51,282 nucleotides of DNA from Gemmatimonadota bacterium (GCA_009838975.1 VXQO01000011.1:1-51282); one strand, 5' to 3'. Positions 35,004-43,847 are shown, counted from the stretch's first letter. The notes: a model not told the origin generated them from the sequence alone. Made by a program: numbers and translations.

Positions 35004-36776
35004 CTACCTCCTCGTGAAGCGCACGCCCCGAACCCGGTCGACCGAGACGTGCATGGTGGATACGCGGCCGCTGCGCTCACGCTCGAACCTGATGGCGAGG
35101 GACGGCAGGGAGAGCAGGTCCAGCATCGGTGGTTGTTGTGGCTCGGCGATGAACGCGTCCGCGGCGGTGGCCACGAGATCGAAGTTCTGCCCGGCCTGGA
35201 CGCCGGCGCCGATGCGCATGGTCAACCCGTCCTCCTCGCTCTCGACGTGCCAGTGCACGCGCAACTGGTCGGAGTAGTAGCTGCCGACGTAATCGGCGGG
35301 GGCGTGAGAGGCGCCTGCTCCGGCGTCCCCGGCCGACACCCTCACGAAGCGGCGCGGGGAATCCCACGCGCTCCAGTGGACGTGGAGTTCTGCGGGCGGC
35401 CCCGTATCGCATCCCGGCGCCACCACCTCGATGGGCGGGATGTGCACGTTCCGGACCGTCTCGAAGGTGCAGTCGCCGAGGTCCCGCAGCGGGGCCGGAG
35501 CGCCCGAAAACTGATGGGTGAGCGCGCCTGGCTCGCCCATCGAGCGCAGGTAGTCTCCCGTTTCGGGGTCGACGAAGGTGCCCGCAAGGAGCTGCTGCTG
35601 CTCAGGCGTGAGGGGGGCGGGCCCCATCTCTCCGGGCACCGAGTAGCCCGATCCCGGGTCCGAGGCCAGGAATGCGTCCACCATCTGCGTGTGCAGTGCG
35701 CTGGCCGACAGGCTGCCGAGGTAGTTGGTGAAGACCGCGACGATCAGATCGATCTCGGGATAGAACGCCCAATGGGTGCCGGTCGCGCCGCCGTGCCCCC
35801 AGCCGCGCAGTCCGCGGTACCGCTCCTCGCCGAGGCCGAAGCCGTAGGCGAGGTCGGCGCCGCCCGCCAGCCGGGTGGGGCCCTTGAGCCGGTCGAACAT
35901 CGAGGTGCCGTCCTCAAACCCCTCGCGCAGATGCAGGGGCCAGCGCAGAAAGTCGTCGAAGGTGGTCAGCAGCGACCCGTCGCCCGACGTCTGAAAGGGA
36001 AACTCGAAGCGGAAGGACGTAACGCCCTCACCCGCATACAGATAGGTCGTTCCCTGCCCGTCTTGTATCTGCGCGATGTCGGGGGGCGCCAGCGTTCGGT
36101 CCATGCCCAGGGGATCGAAGATCAGCTCGCGCAGGGCCTCCTGCCATGAGACGCCGGTGACGGTCTCGATGATCCTCGCCATCATCCGCCAGTTGGTGTC
36201 GATGTAGTTGTGCGCGGTCCCGGGCACATAGTTGAGCGTGTCCTGGCGGCGGGCCAGCGCGTACATCTCGTCCAGCGTGGCATGACCGGTGACCCCCGCC
36301 AACGGCAGAAGCCACTCATCGTACCAGAGTCCCGAGGTGTTGGTGAGCAGGTGGCGAATGGTCAGGGATTCGGAGAACGTCGGGAAATCCGTCAGGTGCA
36401 GCTGCACCGGATCGTCAAGATCGAGCCTGCCGGCGTCGGCGAGCAGAACGGCCGCGTGTCCGGTGAAGCCCTTGGTGATCGACGCGATCCGGTATCCGAC
36501 GTCAGGCGCCCACGGGATCCGGAACTCCCGGTTTGCCGAACCGTAGCCGTTGAGGTGCACGATCCGGCCCTGGTGAATCAAAGCCGCGATCCCGCCGGGA
36601 CTCCCGGGCGCGTCGTGGCCGGCGAAGAGCGCGTCGATGCGGGCGGACAGATCGGCGGACTCGGCGATCACCCAATCGCGTTCGGGCGGGGTGGGCGTGC
36701 AGGCGGACGCGGCCATGGCCACGGTCAGCGCCACGGCCGTGGCGGTTGCGGAACAGCTGATCAAGCCTGCCTCCAT
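35004..36776 (-). CDS. Serine hydrolase of the beta-lactamase / DD-peptidase (S12) family
   Basis: A 590-aa protein with a probable lipobox (AASAC). The S-x-x-K nucleophile motif is SITK (S99-K102) and the third motif is HGG in RGWGHGGATG; the middle motif appears as NYIDTN, where YSN is usual. After the catalytic domain (to about residue 390) a C-terminal lipocalin-like extension of about 190 residues follows (FVDPETGDYL, ADYVGSYYSDQLRVHW), common in S12 esterases and D-aminopeptidases. It may act on D-amino-acid peptides, esters or lactams. It is the first gene of the operon with the SDR, dipeptidase and CocE genes, divergent from dctP. Confidence 0.88.
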   Translation of the reverse strand: MEAGLISCSATATAVALTVAMAASACTPTPPERDWVIAESADLSARIDALFAGHDAPGSPGGIAALIHQGRIVHLNGYGSANREFRIPWAPDVGYRIASITKGFTGHAAVLLADAGRLDLDDPVQLHLTDFPTFSESLTIRHLLTNTSGLWYDEWLLPLAGVTGHATLDEMYALARRQDTLNYVPGTAHNYIDTNWRMMARIIETVTGVSWQEALRELIFDPLGMDRTLAPPDIAQIQDGQGTTYLYAGEGVTSFRFEFPFQTSGDGSLLTTFDDFLRWPLHLREGFEDGTSMFDRLKGPTRLAGGADLAYGFGLGEERYRGLRGWGHGGATGTHWAFYPEIDLIVAVFTNYLGSLSASALHTQMVDAFLASDPGSGYSVPGEMGPAPLTPEQQQLLAGTFVDPETGDYLRSMGEPGALTHQFSGAPAPLRDLGDCTFETVRNVHIPPIEVVAPGCDTGPPAELHVHWSAWDSPRRFVRVSAGDAGAGASHAPADYVGSYYSDQLRVHWHVESEEDGLTMRIGAGVQAGQNFDLVATAADAFIAEPQQPPMLDLLSLPSLAIRFERERSGRVSTMHVSVDRVRGVRFTRR

Positions 36777-36897
36777 TCGTGGTGTCCAACAGGTGCCGGC
36801 GGACCGTCACATTAGCCGGGCGGACCGGGTTTGTGCTAATCTTTACAGCTGACTAGCGGGCCCGGCCAGCATACCGGGCGAAGTAACCAGGCCTTTC

Positions 36898-38112
36898 ATG
36901 GAAAGCACTGTGATGAGCAAGAAGACCGTTGACGAATCCGTTCCGGCCACCACCCCGTCCGGCAGCGACGAATCAGTCGGCCGCCGCAAGTTCCTCGGCA
37001 CGGCCGCGACCGGCGTGGTCGGGGCTGGCCTGGTCACCGCATGTGGAGGCGACACCGGCGGCGAGTCGGGCGGGGGCCCGGCCGTGGTTACCCAGCCGAG
37101 GGTGACCTGGAGGCTGGCGTCGAGCTTCCCGCGCGGTCTCGACGCGATCTACGGGTCGGCCGAGATGCTCGGGGAGATCACCTCTTCGCTGACCGGGGGC
37201 CGCTTCCAGATCCGCGCGTATCCCGCCGGCGAACTCGTGCCGGGTCTCCAGGTCATGGACGCCGTGCAGCAGGGCACCGTCCAGGTCGGCCAGAGCACGA
37301 GCTACTACTACACGGGCAAGAACCAGGCGCTGGCCTTCGACGCGGGTGTGCCCTTCGGCATGACCGCGCGCCAGCAGGACGCGTGGCTGAACGAGGGCGG
37401 GGGACTCGACGTCGTGCGCGGGGTCTTCTCGGACTTCGGCATCATCTCGTTCCCGGGCGGCAACACGGGCGGTCAGATGGGCGGATGGTTCCGTCGCGAG
37501 GTGAACTCGGCCGAGGACCTGCGCGGGCTCAAGATGCGCATCCCCGGGCTGGGCGGCGACGTCATGGACCGCATGGGCGTGACGGTACAGGTGCTGGCAG
37601 GCGGCGACATCTACCCCGCGCTCGAACGCGGCGCGATCGACGCCACCGAGTGGGTGGGCCCGTACGACGACGAGAAGCTCGGCCTCCATCAGGCCGCGCC
37701 CTACTACTACTACCCGGGCTGGTGGGAGCCGTCGGCGTCGGTCTCCTACGAGGTCAACCAGCAGGCGTGGGACCAGCTCCCGAGCGACTACCAGGCGGTC
37801 TTCGAGGTCGCGGCCAAGGCCACGGCGCGCCGGATGCTCTACTACTACGACGCCAAGAACCCGGGCGCGCTGCAGCGCCTGATCGACGGCGGCACCCAGA
37901 TGCGGTCCTTCTCGGACGACATCATGGAACTCGCGCGCACCACCATCGGCGAGATCCTCGAGGACTACGCCGCAGCCGACCAGCAGTACCGGCAGGTCTA
38001 CGACCACTGGCGGAACTTCAAGGAGGCGTCCTACCGCTGGTTCGGCACGGCCGAGCTGAGGTTCGCGAGCTTCGCGTTCAACACGACACCGTCCGCGTCC
38101 AGCAACGTATAG
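36898..38112 (+). CDS. dctP: TRAP transporter substrate-binding protein, Tat-exported
   Basis: A 404-aa protein. A twin-arginine signal (GRRKFLGTAATGVVGAG) ends in a lipobox-like VTAC, so the product is probably a lipid-anchored periplasmic binder. The DctP fold is clear: WRLASSFPRG, VQVGQSTSYYYTGK, the ligand-carboxylate Arg in LRGLKMRIPGLGG, and ALERGAIDATEWVGPYDDEKLG. Poly-Tyr patches (APYYYYPGWWE) suit the mannitol/chloroaromatic or pyruvate-like subgroup. Its QM permease genes lie 0.9 kb away in the opposite orientation. The 121-bp gap to the serine hydrolase gene is a divergent promoter region. Confidence 0.9.
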   Translation: MESTVMSKKTVDESVPATTPSGSDESVGRRKFLGTAATGVVGAGLVTACGGDTGGESGGGPAVVTQPRVTWRLASSFPRGLDAIYGSAEMLGEITSSLTGGRFQIRAYPAGELVPGLQVMDAVQQGTVQVGQSTSYYYTGKNQALAFDAGVPFGMTARQQDAWLNEGGGLDVVRGVFSDFGIISFPGGNTGGQMGGWFRREVNSAEDLRGLKMRIPGLGGDVMDRMGVTVQVLAGGDIYPALERGAIDATEWVGPYDDEKLGLHQAAPYYYYPGWWEPSASVSYEVNQQAWDQLPSDYQAVFEVAAKATARRMLYYYDAKNPGALQRLIDGGTQMRSFSDDIMELARTTIGEILEDYAAADQQYRQVYDHWRNFKEASYRWFGTAELRFASFAFNTTPSASSNV

Positions 38113-38186
38113 GCATCGGCCGCACGGCGTAGCCAGCGGTTCAACGGCAGCATAGCCTGAACCGGGGGGGCGCTGTAGTCAATCCG

Positions 38187-38942
38187 CTGTGCCTCAGGCT
38201 CGGCACCGTCCCGACCGTGGTCACATCGCAAGATCCTGGATCAGCGCTCGCAGCGTACGCGGCACTCTACGTCGAGCAGGAGGTCCGCGCCGAGGGGCTG
38301 GCACGCGACGTCGGCAGCTTCTCCCGGTTTCTCGAGGCGGCCGCCTTCTCCCATGCGGCCACGCTCAACGTCAGCGAACTCGCCCGCGAGTGCGAGACCA
38401 GCCGAACCACCGTGGCCGGGTATCTGGAATTGCTCGAAGACCTGCTGCTGTCCTTCCGTCTTCCCGTCTTCACGCGACGCGCCAAGCGCCGACTTGTCGC
38501 ACACCCCCGGTTCTTCTACTTCGACTGCGGCGTCTACCGGAGTCTGCGCCCGGCGGGCCCCCTGGATCGACCCACCGAGATAGCCGGACCCGCACTCGAA
38601 GGACTGGTCGCGCAGCACCTGCGGGCCTGGCTGGCCTACTCCCGGGCCGACGCGAGACTATACTACTGGCGCACACGCGGGGGAGCCGAAGTCGACTTTG
38701 TGATCTACGGGGCCACGGGCTTCTGGGCCTTCGACGTCATGAACGCCGACCGGATCCGACCCGCGGATCTGCGGGGCCTCACATCCTTCGGCGACGAATA
38801 CCCCGAGGCACGCCGGGTTCTTCTGTACCGCGGCAGCCGGCGGATCGTGCGCAGAGACGTCCTGTGCGTGCCGGTCGAGGATTTCCTTCGCGCCCTCGAT
38901 CCGGAACGGGGACTGGAAGACGCAAGTGGGGCCGGCGGATGA
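38187..38942 (+). pseudogene. 5'-truncated ATPase with C-terminal DUF4143 domain
   Basis: The reading frame matches the C-terminal half of AAA_14/DUF4143 ATPases: ALYVEQEVRAEGL, then a winged-helix-like LARECETSRTTVAGYLELLEDL, RLVAHPRFFYFDCGVYRSL, and a nuclease-like GGAEVDFVIYG. The Walker A and B domain is missing. Family-like sequence (LRLGTVPTVVTSQDP) already runs before the first start codon (GTG 38217), so the 5' part was lost and did not evolve as a short gene. It sits between the split TRAP genes and next to double dyad site 5. A short expressed remnant is possible. Confidence 0.7.
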
Positions 38943-38959
38943 ACTCTGGATACCCAAGA

Positions 38960-39000
38960 CTGTAAAGTCAACATTACAACTTGTAATGTTGTGTTTACAA
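38960..39000. promoter_or_regulatory. Double 20-bp dyad, site 5, forming one large inverted repeat
   Basis: Dyad A (38960-38979) reads CTGTAA-N8-TTACAA and dyad B (38981-39000) reads TTGTAA-N8-TTACAA, one base apart. Here the two halves are also inverted copies: 17 of 19 bases pair between 38961-38979 and 38981-38999. It lies between the ends of two convergent genes, so it is not upstream of any visible start. No T-tract follows, so an ordinary intrinsic terminator is unlikely, although a hairpin could form. Confidence 0.7.
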
Positions 39001-39024
39001 TTGGTTGTCGCTTCGAACGTCGCC

Positions 39025-40347
39025 TCAGTTCACCAGCCCGGTCACCAGCGCCGGCCACTGGATGATCAGCATGAGGCCGATCAGCTGGATGATGATGAAC
39101 GGGATGACCGCACGGTAGAGTTCGGTAGTCTTCACCTCCGGGGGGGCCACACCCCTTAGATAGAAGAGCGCGAAGCCGAAGGGCGGCGTCAGGAACGAGG
39201 TCTGCAGGTTCATCCCGATCATCACGCCGAACCACACCAGATCGATGCCCAGGACGGCGGCCGCGGGCGCCAGGAGCGGGATGATGATGAAGGCGATCTC
39301 GAAGAAGTCGAGGAAGAACCCGAGGATGAAGATCGTCAGGTTGGCGACCAGGAGCAGGCCGATCCGCCCGCCGGGCAGCGTCGTCAGCAGGTCTTCGATC
39401 CAGATGTCGCCGTAGAGCCCCCGGAAGACGAGCGCGAACGCCGTCGAGCCGATCAGCAGGAACATCACCATCGTGGTGAGCTTGGTCGCGCCCAGGCACG
39501 ACTCGCGCAGTACGCTCATCGACATGCGGCCGCGCGCCGTCGCCAGCAGGATCGCGCCCACGGACCCGATCGCTCCGGCCTCGGTGGGAGTCGCGATCCC
39601 GGCGAAGATGGACCCCAGCACGATGAGAATCAGCAGCAGCGGCGGCAACATCACCACCGCCACGCGGCGCATCAGCACGCGGAAGTCGACGTCGGTCATC
39701 TCGGGTGGCAGCGCGGGCGCGGCCTCGGGCTTCACCACCGCCACGCCCGCCACGTACAGCGCGTACATCCCGGCCAGCATCAGTCCCGGCACCAGCCCGC
39801 CGATGAAGAGGTCGCCCACGGAGATGCCCAGCTGGTCGGCGAGCACCACCAGCACGATGCTCGGCGGGATGATCTGGCCCAGCGTCCCCGACGCGAGGAT
39901 CACCCCAGACGAGAGCCGCGCCGAGTACTTGTAGCGCAGCATGACCGGCAGGGAGATGCTCCCCATGGCCACCACCGAGGCGCCAACGACGCCAGTTGCG
40001 GCGGCCAGCATCGCGCCCACCACCACGACCCCTAGCGCAAGCCCACCGCGTAGCCTGCCGAAGAGTGTGCCGATGGTCGTCAGAAGATCCTCGGCCAGCT
40101 TTGCCTTCTCCAACACCAGCCCCATGAAGATGAAGAACGGCACGGCCAGGAGCACATAATTCGACATGACGCCGAAGATCCGCTCGGGCATGGCGAACAG
40201 CAGGTTCCAGTCGAAGAACCCGAACTGCACGCCGATGAAGGCGAAGGTCAGCGAGGCGCCGCCCAGGGCGAACGCGACCGGATAGCCGCAGAAGATGATC
40301 AGGAAGACCACCACGAACATCAGAGGGGCGAGGATGTTCGCTTCCAT
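39025..40347 (-). CDS. dctM: TRAP transporter large permease
   Basis: A 440-aa, highly hydrophobic protein with about eleven to twelve membrane spans. It shows the DctM signatures GVVGASVVAMGSISLPVML and SGVILASGTLGQIIPPSIVLVVLAD, and a second-half inverted-topology repeat with GSIFAGIATPTEAGAIGSVG and IGMNLQTSFLTPPFGFALFYL. It forms the sodium-driven transport channel with DctQ and receives substrate from DctP. The start lies directly after the dctQ stop (1 bp), so the two are coupled. Confidence 0.93.
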   Translation of the reverse strand: MEANILAPLMFVVVFLIIFCGYPVAFALGGASLTFAFIGVQFGFFDWNLLFAMPERIFGVMSNYVLLAVPFFIFMGLVLEKAKLAEDLLTTIGTLFGRLRGGLALGVVVVGAMLAAATGVVGASVVAMGSISLPVMLRYKYSARLSSGVILASGTLGQIIPPSIVLVVLADQLGISVGDLFIGGLVPGLMLAGMYALYVAGVAVVKPEAAPALPPEMTDVDFRVLMRRVAVVMLPPLLLILIVLGSIFAGIATPTEAGAIGSVGAILLATARGRMSMSVLRESCLGATKLTTMVMFLLIGSTAFALVFRGLYGDIWIEDLLTTLPGGRIGLLLVANLTIFILGFFLDFFEIAFIIIPLLAPAAAVLGIDLVWFGVMIGMNLQTSFLTPPFGFALFYLRGVAPPEVKTTELYRAVIPFIIIQLIGLMLIIQWPALVTGLVN

Positions 40348-40923
40348 CTAGAGTCCGATCCCTCCGGCGGGCGCTTCGGCGCTCTCTTCGCCCTCTTCCT
40401 CTGCGTCGTCCCCCCGCCGCAGGACCGCCAGATCCTTCAGGAACTCCGACACCCCCTGGGCCAGCAGCAGCACGAACGCCACGATGATCACGGCCTTCAG
40501 CGGGTAGCGCGGCAGTCCGCCCGGGTCCGGCGAGGCCTCGCGCACCGCCCACGAATTCCGGATCGACGGCCAGGAGACCCACAGCACGAAGATCGAGAAG
40601 GGGATGAGCATGACGATGGCGCCGACGACGTTGATCGCGGCCCTGGCTCTGGCGCGGAGTCGTCCGTAGAGCACGTCCACCCGCACGTGGGCGTTCTCCC
40701 TGAGCGCGAAGCCGGCCCCGAGCAGGAAGATCAGCGAGAAGAGGTACCACTGCAGCTCCAGGTAGAGGTTGGAGCTGAGGTTGATGCCGATGAACCGTCC
40801 CAGGTAGCGCGCGATGGCGTTGTATGCCCCGATCAGCACCATCAGCAGCGCCATCCACGCGATGAAGCGCCCCAGGCCGCCGGTCAGGCGGTCGACGAAG
40901 CGGGAGTACGGGTTGTCACGCAA
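40348..40923 (-). CDS. dctQ: TRAP transporter small permease
   Basis: About 191 aa with four membrane spans (WMALLMVLIGAYNAIARYL, WYLFSLIFLLGAGFAL, GAIVMLIPFSIFVLWVSWP, VIIVAFVLLLAQGVSEFL) and the DctQ pattern ENAHVRVDVLYGRL. An acidic C-terminal tail follows. The start is uncertain: the frame has no ATG before residue 39. TTG 40923 fits the family N-terminus but has no strong ribosome site. It is co-transcribed with dctM. Confidence 0.88.
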   Translation of the reverse strand: MRDNPYSRFVDRLTGGLGRFIAWMALLMVLIGAYNAIARYLGRFIGINLSSNLYLELQWYLFSLIFLLGAGFALRENAHVRVDVLYGRLRARARAAINVVGAIVMLIPFSIFVLWVSWPSIRNSWAVREASPDPGGLPRYPLKAVIIVAFVLLLAQGVSEFLKDLAVLRRGDDAEEEGEESAEAPAGGIGL

Positions 40924-41079
40924 TGGCTTGTCGCTGTCCCGGATGGGTGGCTTGGGCCGCGGAGGGGTCGACGGGGTTCGTGGGCCGACGCCCAGACTAT
41001 CACGCCGCGATCGGGGTAGGCAAGCTTTCGCCTGGTCGCTGACCGGCCGTTCTTGCCGGCCGGCGTCGTCACCTGCGCG

Positions 41080-41790
41080 CTACGCCCGCGTGTGCGGATG
41101 CCCCTGTCGGAGTGGTCGAGCGTCGCCCAGCCGCATCCACATCGCTGCCGTGACGCACGCCAACGACGCCGTGTACAGCCACCAGCCACTGCCAAGCGGT
41201 ACTTCCGACAGCGTGGCTCCCGCCCTCAACCAACGCACGACAAACCCGCCTCCGATGACGAGCACCCCGAGGGCGTTTGCCGTAACGAGCCAGGTAGCCA
41301 TCCGCAAACGACGGATCCGCGGCAGGGCGTTCGGAAAACGGCACAGCGTCAGAAGCATCGGCACATTCATCAGCGCCAACGCCAGGAGCCCGAGCAGTGA
41401 CGTCAGCGATCCTCGACTCGCCAGGCTTGCGAGGTCACCGCGTACGATTTCGGCCAGGGTCAGGGTTCTGCTGCCAAAGTCGGACACGGGCAACGCCCAG
41501 GCCACGGCCCACAGCCCCCATCCCGCAACCATCAACCTCCGCCAGCGGGGTTTGCCGGCGTGCGCGAATTCGTGTGCCAGCGTCCGGGCCTCCCCGAGCT
41601 CCTCGGCAGCCAGACCCACCGCTCGCTGCGGTGTCAACGCAATGTCAAACTCCATCTCCAGAATGGCCCGTGCCCGCAGATGGTCTTCCAACTCGTCGAG
41701 TTCACGCACCGACAACGATGATGTCCGTGAGACCTGTGTCCTCCAGGCGGACACCACCCGGTCCATATCCCCGAATCTCGACTCAGACAT
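41080..41790 (-). CDS. Membrane protein with permease-prefix-like N-terminus, PadR partner
   Basis: About 236 aa. The soluble N-terminus (LSVRELDELEDHLRARA) resembles the permease prefix domain found in front of MacB-like permeases and in PadR-linked proteins. Four hydrophobic spans follow (LMVAGWGLWAVAWALPV, LTSLLGLLALALMNVPMLL, ATWLVTANALGVLVIGGGF, GWWLYTASLACVTAAMWM). ATG 41790 overlaps the PadR stop by eight bases, so the two are coupled. Function unknown; a role in sensing or resisting envelope stress is inferred only from the PadR link. Confidence 0.72.
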   Translation of the reverse strand: MSESRFGDMDRVVSAWRTQVSRTSSLSVRELDELEDHLRARAILEMEFDIALTPQRAVGLAAEELGEARTLAHEFAHAGKPRWRRLMVAGWGLWAVAWALPVSDFGSRTLTLAEIVRGDLASLASRGSLTSLLGLLALALMNVPMLLTLCRFPNALPRIRRLRMATWLVTANALGVLVIGGGFVVRWLRAGATLSEVPLGSGWWLYTASLACVTAAMWMRLGDARPLRQGHPHTRA

Positions 41791-42127
41791 GGCTCTTTCC
41801 CCAGAGCAGTTCGAGTGTTCCGTGCACGGCGCGCCAACTCTCGCGGTCACGTGCCATTTGACGCCTGCCCTTCCTTGTTAGCCGGTAGTACTTGCGGCGC
41901 CGCCCCTCCTCGGTAAGCGCCCATCGACCCTCGATCAGGCCATCGCGTTCCAGTCGGTGCAGCACCGGGTAGAGCATCCCGTCCGACCACTCGATCCGTC
42001 CGCCCGACAGGACGCGGACTTGCTTGAGGATCTCATAGCCATAGCTCTCGCCCCCGGCGAGGATCGAGAGAATCATCGGCCGTGACGAAGCGGCCACGAG
42101 TTGCTTCGGTGTACGCAACAACGTCAT
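41783..42127 (-). CDS. PadR-family transcriptional regulator
   Basis: A 114-aa short PadR (subfamily 2-like). The winged helix is clear: ILSILAGGESYGYEILKQV, the recognition segment GGRIEWSDGMLYPVLHRLERDGLI and the wing EEGRRRKYYRLTRKG. No long effector domain follows. PadR proteins usually repress an adjacent transporter or membrane-protein gene and their own promoter. Here the coupled membrane protein is the likely target and a palindrome precedes the gene. AAGGAA 5-6 nt before the ATG supports the start. Confidence 0.9.
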   Translation of the reverse strand: MTLLRTPKQLVAASSRPMILSILAGGESYGYEILKQVRVLSGGRIEWSDGMLYPVLHRLERDGLIEGRWALTEEGRRRKYYRLTRKGRRQMARDRESWRAVHGTLELLWGKSHV

Positions 42128-42149
42128 GGCGTTCCTTCAATACTTTGGC

Positions 42150-42179
42150 TTACGAGATACATAACAACAATATGTAAGC
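42150..42179 (-). promoter_or_regulatory. Palindromic operator upstream of padR
   Basis: TACATA (42158-42163) and TATGTA (42171-42176) form a dyad with a 7-base spacer, nested inside outer arms GCTTAC/GTAAGC. It lies 30-50 bp before the padR start. PadR boxes are classically ATGT/ACAT dyads, so autoregulation is likely. The half-site order is inverted relative to the double dyads elsewhere in the window. Confidence 0.55.
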
Positions 42180-42272
42180 AAGGGTTGCCAATCCGTCCAC
42201 CTCCGAAGCCGGAACGCGACGGTCCAACCCCGGTAAACCGCCAGCCGAGTGCAGCAGGACTTCCTCCGCAGC

Positions 42273-43847
42273 CTACCTCACCAACGATGTCCCTGTCATC
42301 TCGCGCGGCTGGGGTATTTGCAGGAGATGGAGAATCGTGGGGGCCACGTCGGCGAGGATCCCGTCGCGCACGGTGGCGGGGGTCTGCCCGGCCGGGGCAG
42401 AGAGGATCAGCCGCACCGGCCCGGTGGTGTGGGCCGTGAAGGGGCTGCCGTCCTCGCACAGCATCCGCTCGGCATTGCCGTGATCGGCCGTCACCAGCGC
42501 CGTCCCGCCGACCCGGGCAACGGCTTCCAGCACCCGCCCCACGCATTCGTCGACCGCCTCCACCGCGGCGACCGCTGCCGGAATGCTTCCGGTGTGACCC
42601 ACCATGTCGGCGTTGGCGTAGTTGACGAGGATGAAGTCGTGACGCCGCTCGGCGATGTGGGCGGCGAGCGCCTCGGTCAGCTCGGGCGCGCTCATCTCGG
42701 GCTTGAGATCGTAGGTGGCGACCTGGGGCGACGGGATGAGGTGGCGCTCCTCGCCGGGAAAGGATTCCTCCACGCCGCCGTTGAAGAAGTAGGTGACGTG
42801 CGGGTACTTCTCCGTCTCGGCCATACGGAGCTGTGTGCCCCCGGCGTCCGCCAGCACCGCGCCGAGGACGTTGTCGAGGGTGCGTGGCGGGAAGAGGACG
42901 GGGTGTGGGAAGTCGTCCTCGTAGCGGGTCATGGCCACGAGGCGGTCGCACCGGCCGCGCGGGCGCTCGAAGTGGGGGAAGGCCTCGTCCATCAGCGCGG
43001 CGGTGAGTTGGCGTGCGCGGTCGGCGCGGAAGTTGAAGAAGTGCACGCCGTCGCCGGGGCGAATGCCGTCCGGGGCGCCGACCACGACCGGCGGCAGAAA
43101 CTCGTCGGTCGTGCCGTTGGCGTAGCAATCTGCGACGTATGCCGAGGCGCTCTCCACCCGCGGTCCTCCTCCTTCCGCGATCGCCCGGTATGCGCGTTCG
43201 GTGCGCGGCCAGCGGCGGTCCCGGTCCATCGCGTAGTAACGCCCGGACACCGTGGCGATCCGGATGTCGCCGCGGCTTGCTCCTGCGCGCGCCTCGAGCT
43301 CCTCGATCCACCCGACCCCCGAGGTCGGCGAAGTGTCGCGGCCATCGGTGACCGCGTGCACCCGCGTCGGCAGGCGCGTGCGTTCGGCCCAGTCCGCCAG
43401 CGCCCACAGGTGGGAGATGTCGCTGTGCACCCCCCCGTCCGAACAGAGGCCCACCAGGTGGAGCACACCGCCCAGGCGCTCGAGCGCGGCACCCAGTTCG
43501 CACAGCGCCGGGATCTCGAAGAACGAGCCGTCCCGGATCGCCATCGAGATGCGGGTGATGACCTGATGTACGATCCTGCCCGCGCCCAGGTTCAGGTGCC
43601 CGACCTCGGAGTTCCCCATCTGGCCGGCGGGAAGCCCCACCGACTCGCCCGAGGTGGCGAGAAGTCCCCACGGGCACGAAGCCAGCAGCCTGTCGCGAAC
43701 CGGCGTCCGAGCCAGAGCCACAGCGTCGCCCCGCCGCGCGATCTCGGCCGGATCCGATGCCGCCACTCCCCACCCGTCGCAGACGATCAGGACGACCGGG
43801 CATGCGCGGTCCGGTTGCCGTGCCCTGGACTCCGCCATTCCATTCAT
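42273..43847 (-). CDS. gpmI: 2,3-bisphosphoglycerate-independent phosphoglycerate mutase
   Basis: A 524-aa cytoplasmic glycolytic enzyme interconverting 3- and 2-phosphoglycerate. The alkaline-phosphatase-type metal site starts with VVLIVCDGWG (D24). The phosphorylated Ser is S80 in GQMGNSEVGHLNLGAGR. The transferase-domain segments SDGGVHSDISHLWAL and VTDGRDTSPTSG, and the late metal ligands in NYANADMVGHTG and TADHGNAE, are all present. It is full length. The start may be ATG 43847 or, nine bases in, ATG 43838; neither has a perfect ribosome site. No operon partner. Confidence 0.95.
   Translation of the reverse strand: MNGMAESRARQPDRACPVVLIVCDGWGVAASDPAEIARRGDAVALARTPVRDRLLASCPWGLLATSGESVGLPAGQMGNSEVGHLNLGAGRIVHQVITRISMAIRDGSFFEIPALCELGAALERLGGVLHLVGLCSDGGVHSDISHLWALADWAERTRLPTRVHAVTDGRDTSPTSGVGWIEELEARAGASRGDIRIATVSGRYYAMDRDRRWPRTERAYRAIAEGGGPRVESASAYVADCYANGTTDEFLPPVVVGAPDGIRPGDGVHFFNFRADRARQLTAALMDEAFPHFERPRGRCDRLVAMTRYEDDFPHPVLFPPRTLDNVLGAVLADAGGTQLRMAETEKYPHVTYFFNGGVEESFPGEERHLIPSPQVATYDLKPEMSAPELTEALAAHIAERRHDFILVNYANADMVGHTGSIPAAVAAVEAVDECVGRVLEAVARVGGTALVTADHGNAERMLCEDGSPFTAHTTGPVRLILSAPAGQTPATVRDGILADVAPTILHLLQIPQPREMTGTSLVR

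Noticed and set aside
38031-38231. Short leftward frame overlapping the end of dctP with a protein-like stretch (PLNRWLRRAADAYTLLDAD)
   Set aside because: Most of it is antisense to dctP and the ATPase remnant, and no start signal or family pattern was found.
38961-38999. The inverted repeat as a rho-independent terminator
   Set aside because: The stem is AT-rich and no T-run follows on either strand; it matches the paired-dyad class instead.
42150-42179. The padR palindrome as a seventh 41-bp site
   Set aside because: The half-sites face the other way (TACATA-N7-TATGTA) and there is no second dyad 21 bp away.
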